Position numbers and translations under genes: made by a program. This document shows positions 1-7,260 of a DNA stretch of 21,901 bases, piece after piece. The notes under the pieces are model-generated. The model was not told where the DNA came from and ran no database searches. It saw only the letters and a list, made by a program, of their open reading frames with translations. Each line of letters begins with the position of its first letter. Position 1 is the first letter of the stretch. The stretch comes from JAJYZP01 sp049964535 (GTDB taxonomy: Bacteria; Actinomycetota; Acidimicrobiia; Acidimicrobiales; Acidimicrobiaceae): the NCBI GenBank assembly GCA_049964535.1, contig JBMFXG010000017.1, forward strand, positions 1 through 21,901, given 5' to 3'.

Positions 1-246
1 AGCATCTTTCACCGGCGCGCATGGATCACAAGGCGACAGGTTACACCTTGGCGTTCAACTCACTACCGTGTCACTGCCGATCTGGCGCATCGATGCAGAG
101 CCACCTCACACAATCTGACGCTCATCGCGAGAGGTCACGACATCGAAGACCATGGAGAGCCAATCTCCTGGCAGGGTCGTCACCACACAACCCGGCACCG
201 TCACCGTACGGCTTAGCTCGACCGAGGCGAGCTCAAGCTCCACAGC

Positions 247-1269
247 TCAGCCTTTCCGACTCCGCCGCAGTAGTAGCTCCTGCTCTTGTTCGAGCGTGAG
301 TCCCATCGAGGCCGGGACCTGGGCTGGGTGCTCACACTCATGGGCGTAGATCTCACGAATACTTTGACGCAACGGCCGGGGCGTTAGACCGGCCTCCAAA
401 GCACGGCGTGGATCGACCGTGTCCAAGAGCCGAAGCGGATCGGTTCCGAGCCACAGCGGAAAGGCCGACTCGGCAATCTCAAGCTCAGAGATCTCATCGG
501 GTCCAATCCAAGTTAACGATGTGCCTACAGGGGCAATCTCGTCTACGACCGCCGTGAGGAATCCCTCGAAGGTGCAGGGCTCTGTTGGAGAGACGGTGTG
601 GTACGTACCGCTCGCCTCTCCCGTAGCCAGGCGAACCACAAAGTCCGCCAGGTCGCGCGCGTCGATCACTTGAAAGGGATTCTCCTTCGGACCTGGCACG
701 AGCATCTCTCCGCCACGAGCAGCTCTCATGACCCACCAGGTGAAACGATAGGTGTAGTCATAGGGCCCGATCACTACGGTCGGCCGAACGATACTCACCG
801 GCACGACAGGGAGTCCCCACTCTACATCCCGACCACCAAAGTATCGCAACGCTGCCGCCTCGCAGAGGGCTTTGAGGCCTCCATAGGTCTCATTGGTCAC
901 CTGCTCAACCGTTGGGTCCTCCAGCGTCAGAAGTGGTGCATCTTCATTAATGCCTGGTTCCTGGGGCGTGGCGTAAGCAGAGACGGTCGAGACGTAGACG
1001 TATCGTCCTCCTCTGCCGGCGAGAGTCTCCGCGAGTGAACGAACCTGGCGAGGGAAGTACGCTGAGGCATCGACCGTAGCGTCCCACTCCCCGTGCGCTA
1101 ACGCTGCGAGGTCACTATTACGGTCGCCGTAACGATGCTCCAGATCCGCAAAGATCTTCTCTTTCGACGTACCACGATGGAACAGTGTCACGTCGTGGCC
1201 CGACCTAACGAAGGCTTCCGTGATGTGCCGACCTACGAACTGAGTTCCTCCAACGATGAGTACGCGCAT
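247..1269 (-). CDS. NAD(P)-dependent epimerase/dehydratase (extended SDR)
   Basis: A 340-residue soluble protein of the extended/atypical short-chain dehydrogenase family, of the type that acts on nucleotide sugars or related substrates in the cytoplasm. The N-terminus is a Rossmann dinucleotide-binding strand-turn with GGTQFVG at residues 7-13, the glycine pattern of the CSP41-like/isoflavone-reductase-like branch. The catalytic region shows a Ser/Thr-rich strand (YVYVSTVSAYA, about 90-100) and a YxxxK pair (Tyr129, Lys133). The IVRPTVVIGPYD stretch at 160-171 is the usual substrate-domain entry. Length is normal for the family. The ATG start is chosen because the Rossmann fold begins immediately; only a weak AGTAGG-like ribosome-binding site precedes it. 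It ends the left minus-strand group, 90 bp beyond the stop of the NRAMP gene, with a hairpin between them. The substrate cannot be named from sequence. Confidence 0.9.
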   Translation of the reverse strand: MRVLIVGGTQFVGRHITEAFVRSGHDVTLFHRGTSKEKIFADLEHRYGDRNSDLAALAHGEWDATVDASAYFPRQVRSLAETLAGRGGRYVYVSTVSAYATPQEPGINEDAPLLTLEDPTVEQVTNETYGGLKALCEAAALRYFGGRDVEWGLPVVPVSIVRPTVVIGPYDYTYRFTWWVMRAARGGEMLVPGPKENPFQVIDARDLADFVVRLATGEASGTYHTVSPTEPCTFEGFLTAVVDEIAPVGTSLTWIGPDEISELEIAESAFPLWLGTDPLRLLDTVDPRRALEAGLTPRPLRQSIREIYAHECEHPAQVPASMGLTLEQEQELLLRRSRKG

Positions 1270-1311
1270 GGACGGAGCCTACTCTGCACCACACAAGATC
1301 GTTCACGAGTC

Positions 1312-1355
1312 AAGTTTGCGATCGATCCGCTCTCTACCACCGATCGTCAAACCTT
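1312..1355 (-). terminator. Inverted repeat between the NRAMP gene and the epimerase gene
   Basis: The arms at 1312-1324 and 1341-1355 are complementary over about 13 bases with one or two bulged bases (AAGTTTGCGATCG against CGATCGTCAAACCTT). The loop is 16 bases. It lies just after the NRAMP stop codon on the minus strand. There is no clear T-run, so it is either a weak terminator or an mRNA 3'-end stabiliser that partly separates the epimerase gene from the upstream operon. Confidence 0.4.
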
Positions 1356-1359
1356 GCCC

Positions 1360-3072
1360 TTACCCAGAGCTCAGCTGCACCGCCTTGACGATGAGTAAGA
1401 TGACACTGAGCACTAGGTACGCCCGCAGACTCAACATGCCGATCCGAAGCCCCGGCGACCAGCGAACCGGCCTCAGAAGATTGAGCGGCGGCATCCTCCA
1501 CGTCATTTTCTCGCTTCGAGAGAGAACTCGCTGCTGGACAGGTTGGTCAGATGCGTGGCGCCTCCTGCTTACCAACAGAACGACTCCATAGACGATACCT
1601 CCAGCAACAACGAGGCCGACGCCGAGGTCTTCCGCAATACTGATCACATTGATATTGGGAAAGAGTGTGCTCGTCATCAAGGTCCCGGAGAGATCCAAGA
1701 GCACGCCGATGATGAGGGTGGCGAGCGCATTGAGCCAACGCGCATTGACCCAAGGACCGAGCACCTCCGGATCATTGCAGAGCAGCAGCAAAAACACGCT
1801 TGCGGACGGCAACAAGATTCCCGCCAGTGCCTGCACCGCAGTGGTAATGAGCCCGAGTGGGGCGTGTGGGATCAGGACAATTCCGCCGGCCAACGCCACC
1901 ATGATGGTGTAGCTCACGTAGAAGGGCTTTGCTTCCCTCCATCCTCGATGCAAGGAGTGGCGCAAGCCAAAGACGTCTCCGAAGGCGTAGCTCGTCGCCA
2001 AAGTTACCGCAGCAGCGCCAATGATGCTGGCATCGAAAAGTACGACGGCGAAGATATCTCCAAGCAGAGCGGAGTGATGCGCAAGAAGATGAGCCACATC
2101 ACCAGCGTTCGTGAACTTCCCGAAAAACTTTGTGCCGCTTGCTGCATAGTTCGCAGTAATCATGATCGCAGCAGCGCCGATCACGACCACGATCGACCCA
2201 AGCACTGTATCCACTCGCTCATAGCTAATGAACCTTGGTGTGATGCGCTTATCGACGATGTTCGACTGCTGAAAGAAGAGCTGCCATGGAGCGACGGTCG
2301 TCCCAACGATCGCAATGATCAACAAAACCGAAGACGAGTTGGCACCACCGAATATCGCCGGCACGACGAAGTTCTTGAAAATGGTGGGGAAGTGAGGATG
2401 AGAGAGCACAAACATCGGAATCTGGAGGAGGCTGATGCCGATAAAAACAAACATCGCACGTTCCCACCGCCGGAAGCTTCCTGAGGCCATAATCACGACC
2501 AGTGCAACTGCAGCGGTCGGCACCACGATGTAACGAGATAAGCCAAAGTAGGACGCTGCAAGGGAGATGCCGATGAACTCGGTCACGATCGTCAAAAAGT
2601 TCAAGAGAAAGAGATCTCCGACAGAGAACCAGCCCCATGCACGTCCGAACCGCTCGTTAATGAGACGCGCGTGCCCAACACCGGTAACCGCCCCAAGACG
2701 CACGACCATCTCTTGATTGACCACCAGAACCGGAATCAATAACAAAAGCGTCCACAGTAAGGAGGTATGAAGGTTCTGTCCGGCCTGGGCGTAGGTCGAA
2801 ACGCCTCCAGCATCGTTGTCACCGACCATGACGATAAGGCCTGGACCAACAATGGCTGCAAGCGTAAGCAACCGTCGCTTCCATCGAGAGCGGTCGCCAT
2901 CGTCATCAAGGTTGATCCGTCCAAACGCTCCCTCAATATTGCCGAGGTGCGCTGAGTCCAACACTGCAGAGGCCGGCGGTGCTACAAGTTTGCCCTGTCC
3001 TTGTTCCTCAACTGAGGGAAGAGGCTCCCTTGGGGTGTCGTCGCCCTGAGCTCGATCCCAAGACCGCCTCAT
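1360..3072 (-). CDS. Divergent NRAMP-family divalent-metal (possibly Mg2+) transporter
   Basis: A 570-residue multi-pass inner-membrane protein of the NRAMP (MntH-like) superfamily, which moves divalent cations. The first membrane helix reads VGPGLIVMVGDNDAGG (about 75-90), so the classical DPGN metal-binding motif is replaced by a DND-AGG form. The helix-6 region reads APWQLFFQQS in place of the MPH-type motif. Both changes are at the metal site and suggest the protein is not a standard manganese/iron transporter. An N-terminal hydrophilic tail of about 65 residues and a C-terminal extra helix are present. The frame is open to 3159, but the ATG at 3072 is preferred: GGAGG sits 8 bases before it and it starts 4 bases after the upstream stop. 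It is translationally linked to the MgtE-like gene, implying magnesium-related function. Family assignment is firm; the transported ion is inference. Confidence 0.88.
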   Translation of the reverse strand: MRRSWDRAQGDDTPREPLPSVEEQGQGKLVAPPASAVLDSAHLGNIEGAFGRINLDDDGDRSRWKRRLLTLAAIVGPGLIVMVGDNDAGGVSTYAQAGQNLHTSLLWTLLLLIPVLVVNQEMVVRLGAVTGVGHARLINERFGRAWGWFSVGDLFLLNFLTIVTEFIGISLAASYFGLSRYIVVPTAAVALVVIMASGSFRRWERAMFVFIGISLLQIPMFVLSHPHFPTIFKNFVVPAIFGGANSSSVLLIIAIVGTTVAPWQLFFQQSNIVDKRITPRFISYERVDTVLGSIVVVIGAAAIMITANYAASGTKFFGKFTNAGDVAHLLAHHSALLGDIFAVVLFDASIIGAAAVTLATSYAFGDVFGLRHSLHRGWREAKPFYVSYTIMVALAGGIVLIPHAPLGLITTAVQALAGILLPSASVFLLLLCNDPEVLGPWVNARWLNALATLIIGVLLDLSGTLMTSTLFPNINVISIAEDLGVGLVVAGGIVYGVVLLVSRRRHASDQPVQQRVLSRSEKMTWRMPPLNLLRPVRWSPGLRIGMLSLRAYLVLSVILLIVKAVQLSSG

Positions 3073-3076
3073 GGAG

Positions 3077-4351
3077 TCACCCTCCGCTCCCAGTCGACTG
3101 AGATCCACTCTGTTCATGGCGCTCTGATCGTGGTGCCGGCTCTCGCCTCCTCCACTCATCAGGGATCGTCGCTTCTAAGATGTCATCCACCGTGATGACG
3201 CCAAGCATCGCTCCTCCATCGTTGAGAACCGGGACACTGAGAAGGTTGAAATCGGCCATCAAAACCGCAACATCGACAACATCGGCCGTTGGCAGTACGT
3301 CAATGAACTCTCGATCAAGGATCGAATCGAGCGATGCACTCGGATCGGCTCGCAGAAGATCCACCACAGAAGCCACACCAAGCACACGGCCGTCACCGTC
3401 GACCACGTGCACCGTGAGCGAGACCTCAACCTGCAGCGATCCAGCTTGCCGGATAGCGTCGATTGCCTCCTGAACGCTCAATCCGACCGGACAGGTCAGA
3501 TAGTCAACGCTCATGATCCCACCTGCGCTCGACGCATTGAAGGCCATCAAATTCATGATCTTTGCCTTGTGATTCGGGGTCAGGAGGTCAAGAATTTTAA
3601 CTCGTCGCTCTTGAGGCAGTTCGGCCACCGCATCGGCCGCATCGTCAGAGCGCATCAGCTCAATGACCGCAGCGACCTCCTCATCGGATTTATCGCCGAA
3701 CAATCTGGTTGCGACATCGGGGTCCAACTCCCCAAACACATCGGCTTCGAGCTCAGGATACTCATGCAGCGCCTCCATGATCTCCTCGCCCTCACTTCTC
3801 GATGCGTCTTCAACCAAGTCAGCAATCTGAGCAGGCTTAAATCGTCGAACGCGACGGAACGGTCGACGGACAAGTTCGGTAGCGCTATGACCGATCAGCG
3901 GCTCGAAGGCCTTCCAATCTTTTCCGTTGCGTACACTCTGCTTACGGAACGAGGCAAAAAGCCTCGCAGGTCGACGGCGCGTATCGAGAGAACAGAGAAC
4001 CCACCCATCGGCGGTCTCTTCAAGATCCACGTCCCACGCCCAAACGAGCTCTGCATCGTCAACATCGATCAGTCGATGCCCAAGGATGTCTTCTCGAAGC
4101 AGAACTTCACCACTGCGGCGCTCGAAGCCTCGAAGATCTACCTTGGCCTTGGTCAGGAGGATCCGGTCAGCTTGAAACTCAAGCACTCGTGCAATAGGCA
4201 TAAAGACCTGGCGACCCCCTACTCTCACCACGAGTCCTTGAAGAAGCGGGTACTCACCTTCGCGCAAGCGAAAAAGCAGGTCGTCGAGCTTGCCGATCGT
4301 CTCTCCGCCTTGGGTAACCAGCGGCGAGCCAATGAGTTTGGACATGTGCAC
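3077..4351 (-). CDS. PRC-barrel / MgtE N-domain / CBS-pair protein (Mg2+ sensor-like)
   Basis: A 424-residue soluble protein with no membrane helix. Domains in order are: a PRC-barrel-like domain (about 1-75) and a second barrel-like segment (80-125); an MgtE intracellular N domain (about 170-275, with the helical repeats AQIADLVED, PELEADVFGELDPDVATRLF and ELPQERRVKILDLL); then two CBS domains (about 280-345 and 350-400). In MgtE channels the N and CBS domains bind Mg2+ and gate the pore; here the pore domain is absent. The next gene, 4 bases away, encodes the NRAMP-type transporter, so this protein likely senses cytosolic Mg2+ and regulates that partner. The C-terminal 20 residues are polar and low in complexity. 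GTG at 4351 is chosen because a GGTAGG ribosome-binding site lies 8 bases upstream; an in-frame ATG at 4345 is the alternative. Confidence 0.88.
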   Translation of the reverse strand: MHMSKLIGSPLVTQGGETIGKLDDLLFRLREGEYPLLQGLVVRVGGRQVFMPIARVLEFQADRILLTKAKVDLRGFERRSGEVLLREDILGHRLIDVDDAELVWAWDVDLEETADGWVLCSLDTRRRPARLFASFRKQSVRNGKDWKAFEPLIGHSATELVRRPFRRVRRFKPAQIADLVEDASRSEGEEIMEALHEYPELEADVFGELDPDVATRLFGDKSDEEVAAVIELMRSDDAADAVAELPQERRVKILDLLTPNHKAKIMNLMAFNASSAGGIMSVDYLTCPVGLSVQEAIDAIRQAGSLQVEVSLTVHVVDGDGRVLGVASVVDLLRADPSASLDSILDREFIDVLPTADVVDVAVLMADFNLLSVPVLNDGGAMLGVITVDDILEATIPDEWRRREPAPRSERHEQSGSQSTGSGG

Positions 4352-4570
4352 AGTGCAAGCCTACCGAGGCTAACGCAATGATAAACCGGTCATCGACACT
4401 TACAGCGCGACGAATCTCACTCCGGCCTTCACAAGCAGAGATGCTCTTCCACGGAGTAGATCTCAGCCGTGTCAACCGTACCGTAGGGACCAGAGCCCAC
4501 GGACTCCACGGGCTCCATGGCGAGTCTCCATCGCTCTCGCTTCAGTTCCTTCACCTGCGTCGGGGGTCTC
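4352..4570 (-). promoter_or_regulatory. Structured 5' leader of the MgtE-like/NRAMP operon (candidate)
   Basis: About 220 bases without a gene. Read on the minus strand it contains a strong hairpin at 4492-4516 (GGAGCCC paired with GGGCTCT, plus internal pairs including two G-U wobbles, 3-base loop). Those wobbles become mismatches on the plus strand, so the structure favours RNA from the minus strand, in the sense direction of the operon. A second hairpin lies at the ribosome-binding site. No recognised M-box or yybP consensus was found, so a metal-responsive role is only inferred from the downstream genes. Confidence 0.3.
4358..4371 (-). promoter_or_regulatory. Hairpin over the ribosome-binding site of the MgtE-like gene
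   Basis: On the minus strand AGCCT-CGGT-AGGCT forms a perfect 5-bp stem with a 4-base loop. The likely Shine-Dalgarno sequence (GGTAGG, plus 4360-4365) lies within the loop and 3' arm. Folding would hide it from the ribosome, a layout compatible with translational control. The stem is short, so chance is possible. Confidence 0.35.
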
Positions 4571-4571
4571 C

Positions 4572-4599
4572 AAAAACGGCTCGACGGTCACCGAGTCGT
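4572..4599 (-). terminator. Likely intrinsic terminator of the YczE-type gene
   Basis: On the minus strand, about 40 bases past the stop codon at 4638, ACGACTCG and CGAGCCGT can pair (seven pairs with one mismatch, 8-base loop), followed directly by TTTTT. An overlapping alternative stem, GTCAC/GTGAC at 4587-4602, uses part of the same bases. The T-run placement supports termination before the metal operon. Confidence 0.5.
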
Positions 4600-4637
4600 G
4601 ACTCATATGGCCGCTTCATCCACTCGAACTGATCGGA

Positions 4638-5309
4638 TTACACCTGCTCATCGGTTTGTAAGCCACAGTCCGGACGTGTCGAGACCCTACCTCGAGAGAA
4701 GAGCGGAATGAGAACGTGAGAGAGCGGACCGAGGGACGCAGCGTACAACACAGTTCCAACACCGACGGTGCCTCCGAGTATCCAACCCAGGAGGAGCACG
4801 GATCCCTCTATTACTGTGCGAACCACTCGAAGCGAGTGGCCGCGTCGTGCCATACCGGTCATGAGCCCATCTCGCGGACCGGGTCCAAGGCCACTCCCGA
4901 TGTAAAGACCGGTAGCGATCCCAGCAATAGCCACTGCGGCGACCATGTAGACAATCCTGACATCAAGCGTCACCGGCTTGGGCAACACCACCACCGCAAC
5001 GTTGATGACGTTACCGATGATTGCTACGTTGGCGACGGTTCCGATACCGGGTAGCTGACGGAGAGGAATCCACGCCCCGAGCACGATGACCCCCACAATG
5101 ATGGCCCACGTCCCAATTCCGAGTCCAAAGCGTCTCGAGAGTCCTTGGTTGAGAACGTCCCAAGGATCGAGGCCGAGCCGAGCATTGATGAGCAGGCCAA
5201 ATCCAAAACCGTATAAGACCAGTCCGAAACCAAGTTGCGACACTCGCAGAGCCATATCCCTTGGCGATGTCTTAATGTGATGTCGAGCATAGGAAGGGAG
5301 AAAGGCCAC
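4638..5309 (-). CDS. YczE/YyaS/YitT-type integral membrane protein
   Basis: A 223-residue polytopic membrane protein with about five hydrophobic helices. The region from SQLGFGLVLYGFGFGLLINARLGLDPWDVLNQGLSRRFGL through IPLRQLPGIGTV closely matches the typical pattern of bacterial YczE/YyaS-type proteins (a glycine-rich helix, then LGLDPWDV, then an IPLRQ-PGxGT loop). A second internal motif, GSGLGPGPRDGLMTG, mirrors the first and is also typical. The molecular function of the family is not established. GTG at 5309 gives the longest frame but has no good ribosome-binding site. ATG at 5255 starts right before the first helix, matches usual family length better, and has AAGGG only 2 bases upstream; the start is uncertain. 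It shares strand with the metal operon but is probably terminated before it. Confidence 0.8.
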   Translation of the reverse strand: MAFLPSYARHHIKTSPRDMALRVSQLGFGLVLYGFGFGLLINARLGLDPWDVLNQGLSRRFGLGIGTWAIIVGVIVLGAWIPLRQLPGIGTVANVAIIGNVINVAVVVLPKPVTLDVRIVYMVAAVAIAGIATGLYIGSGLGPGPRDGLMTGMARRGHSLRVVRTVIEGSVLLLGWILGGTVGVGTVLYAASLGPLSHVLIPLFSRGRVSTRPDCGLQTDEQV

Positions 5310-6247
5310 ACTTCAGCGTAGTTCAGCAAGCGCCGCCGGCAGCCCTGAAGACGGAAACTCAACCACATCTCGCAACAGTCACCCACTCGCCATCGATACT
5401 GTTCGCACCACCACGAGCCGTGACATCTCCAGAGCCGTCAAGCAGTGTCGACTTCGAACTTTCCACGCCTCATCTTGAACGTCACCCACTTAACCGGCTC
5501 CTCCCACGTAGACATGGTCGACGGACCGTGCAACCGAGATGACCTATCGCCACCGCCCAGTCTCGAGTAGAAGGGAGCATCTCTCATCCAAGATGGTCCG
5601 ACCCTATTCACTCTTCCCTCTGCCCCGTTACGACAAGTTGCCCCGTACTCTACGATCTATCTGGGAGCTCTCCGTTGGTTGGCCATCGACGCATCCTTGC
5701 TTGCCGGCGAGACTCACGTACTAAAGCGACAGATTCCCATATTCATTCTCTGTCAATGTGCGAGAAGGACCTCCCTCTCCAATCTTTCAGACCGTGCGTG
5801 GGCTAACCAGATGGCCCCGAGGCATCCTGGCGAGCATGCCTCCACTCCTCGGTTTCAATGAGATCTCAACCCTTCCACGCTTCATCGAAGGTTCGACGTT
5901 GCTCGCCTCCCTGACTCATACCCGAGTTGGTCAATGCCTTGCTGTCCCCTAGGGGTCTAGCGCCGCTGATCAGCGGAGCTAGCCAACGGCGCGAGGTGTC
6001 TTCCTCCAACGAGATCACACCAACGCTGAGATTCTGCGAGAAGACACAACTCGATAACGCCCTACCGCTCCTCGTGGCAAGTCGATCACCCGGTGGCCAA
6101 CTTCAGCGATGACTCTCAGCGTGAGCCTCTGACCCACCTCTCCTCCTACGACCTCGGACCACCAACACCGTAGAGTGACACGACCGTTGGTGAGAGCAAC
6201 AAAGGAGTCTCTCCCAGTCAGAGCACTACCACTGACCACTAAGCTCA
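5310..6247. other. Gene-poor intergenic stretch of about 0.95 kb
   Basis: No open frame here has family-like sequence, a good ribosome-binding site or a membrane or signal pattern. A minus-strand frame at 6015-6248 (77 residues) starts with ATG but lacks a ribosome-binding site and is unrecognised. Several short plus-strand frames overlap each other in ways typical of non-coding DNA. The only strong structure is a pair of palindromes at 5946-5982. Decayed genes cannot be excluded. Confidence 0.5.
5946..5982. repeat. Two abutting palindromes
   Basis: CCCCTAGGGG (5946-5955) is a perfect 10-bp palindrome. One base later, 5957-5982 is a 26-bp near-perfect palindrome: arms CTAGC and GCTAG flank CCGCTGATCAGCGG, with a single g/a mismatch on each side. 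It is intergenic, symmetric and lacks a T-run on either strand. It could be a dimeric-protein binding site, a bidirectional hairpin or a recombination site. The sequence shows only the symmetry. Confidence 0.7.
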
Positions 6248-6275
6248 TTGCAGTCGTATCAAGGTCGAATACGGT
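6248..6275 (+). promoter_or_regulatory. Possible promoter of the ABM-like gene
   Basis: TTGCAG (6248-6253) and TACGGT (6270-6275) are 16 bases apart, a loose -35/-10 pair about 30 bases before the start codon at 6306. The spacer carries a CGTAT/ATACG inverted repeat (6255-6259 and 6269-6273) that could serve as an operator. The -10 match is poor. Confidence 0.25.
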
Positions 6276-6305
6276 GCAACAAGCGCCCTCAGAGCTGGAG
6301 TCGTC

Positions 6306-6692
6306 ATGACCACTGATCCCTGTGAAGGAAGCGATGAGGATGCACTTGCCCGCACCCCTCGACCGCCGTACGTTGCAGTGATCTTCACCTCACGGCTGCG
6401 AGATAACGATCCAGACTACGAGCTCACAGCTCGAGAGATGGTAGCTCTTGCACACTCTCAGCCAGGATTTCTCGGCATCGAGTCGGCACGAGAGACACTC
6501 GGTATCACCGTCTCGTACTGGTCGGACGAGGACGCTGCTCGATCCTGGAAGCGAGTCTCCGAGCACCTCGGGGCCCAGCACCTCGGCAAGACCCGCTGGT
6601 ACGAAGAGTATCGGGTTCGAATCGCAACGATAGTTCGAGACTACGGAGCTGACAAGTTGTCAGACTCACGAGAACCGCCCACACAGCACTGA
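6306..6692 (+). CDS. Antibiotic-biosynthesis-monooxygenase-like (ABM fold) protein
   Basis: A 128-residue cytoplasmic protein of the dimeric alpha-beta-barrel superfamily. The pattern PYVAVIFTSRL (strand 1), then ELTAREMVALAHSQPGFLGIESARE (helix, strand 2), ITVSYWSDEDAARSWKRVSEHLGAQ (strand 3 and helix) and WYEEYRVRIATI (strand 4) is characteristic of ABM-domain proteins, many of which are small oxygenases, haem-binding or stress proteins. The GFLGxES and SYWxxEDAxxSWK segments are the most diagnostic. The ATG follows GGAG at a suitable distance (GGAG-TCGTC-ATG). About 20 N-terminal residues precede the domain. A two-CBS protein follows 100 bp later on the same strand. The substrate, if any, is not apparent. 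Confidence 0.85.
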   Translation: MTTDPCEGSDEDALARTPRPPYVAVIFTSRLRDNDPDYELTAREMVALAHSQPGFLGIESARETLGITVSYWSDEDAARSWKRVSEHLGAQHLGKTRWYEEYRVRIATIVRDYGADKLSDSREPPTQH

Positions 6693-6792
6693 CGACACCG
6701 TTGCACCGAAGTCGAAACACTGATAACCACGTAGTATCAAAGCAAGGCTCAGTTGGGTCTTGACACGTAGCGAGATGAACCGTGGAGGTTCC

Positions 6793-7260
6793 ATGACCAA
6801 GGTTGCAGAGTACATGACGAGCGACCTCGTAACCTTTGCTCCTGAGATGCAGATCGATGCTGCTATCGCAGTGCTCATTGAGCGGGGTATTCACGGTGCA
6901 CCGGTTGTCGAGGACGGCAAGCTCATCGGCATTCTCACCGACGACGATCTGGTCGTCGGTGAGTCCCGAATCCACGTTCCGAGCATGCTCTTAATCTTCG
7001 GCGAGTTTGCAATGTGGCCTCCGTCGGTGCGAAGGTTCGAACGCGAGGCCGAGAAGGCTCTCGCTCTCACCGTGAGAGACGCTATGACCCACACCGTGGT
7101 CAGCGTCGGCCCAGACGACGATATCGAAGATGTTGCCACGACCCTTCATCAACGGCGCTACACCATGCTTCCGGTTGTTGAGCACGGTAGTCTCGTCGGA
7201 GTAATCTCCAGAGAGGACGTACTGCGTGCACTGGCGCGAGAGAAACGGGGAGACCTCTAA
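6793..7260 (+). CDS. Two-CBS-domain protein
   Basis: A 155-residue soluble protein made almost wholly of a CBS pair (Bateman module), which usually binds adenosine nucleotides and signals energy or redox state. CBS1 (about 1-58) contains VAEYMTSDLVTFAPEMQIDAA... HGAPVVEDGKLIGILTDDDL; CBS2 (about 93-150) contains VRDAMTHTVVSVGPDDDIEDVA... LPVVEHGSLVGVISREDVL. The two are separated by an aromatic and charged linker (RIHVPSMLLIFGEF... SVRRFEREAEKAL) that is common in stand-alone actinobacterial and deep-branching CBS proteins. The frame is open from 6760, but GGAGG at 6784-6788 lies 4 bases before ATG 6793, so that start is used. No partner effector domain is present. Whether it cooperates with the MgtE-like CBS protein is unknown. 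Confidence 0.88.
   Translation: MTKVAEYMTSDLVTFAPEMQIDAAIAVLIERGIHGAPVVEDGKLIGILTDDDLVVGESRIHVPSMLLIFGEFAMWPPSVRRFEREAEKALALTVRDAMTHTVVSVGPDDDIEDVATTLHQRRYTMLPVVEHGSLVGVISREDVLRALAREKRGDL

Noticed and set aside
1543..2484. 313-residue plus-strand open frame
   Set aside because: It lies wholly antisense to the NRAMP gene and its sequence is charged and low in complexity, the usual shadow of a membrane-protein gene.
3077..3159. NRAMP start at 3159 giving an 83-base overlap with the MgtE-like gene
   Set aside because: The ATG at 3072 has a strong GGAGG at 8 bases and avoids the overlap; the extra 29 residues are not family-like.
3407..4381. 324-residue plus-strand open frame
   Set aside because: Antisense to the MgtE-like gene, with no recognisable domain or ribosome-binding site.
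4475..4570. Known M-box or yybP-ykoY riboswitch upstream of the metal operon
   Set aside because: The conserved core sequences of those classes were not found on the minus strand.
6015..6248. 77-residue minus-strand frame divergent from the ABM-like gene
   Set aside because: It starts with ATG but has no ribosome-binding site and no recognisable motif, so not enough to call a gene.
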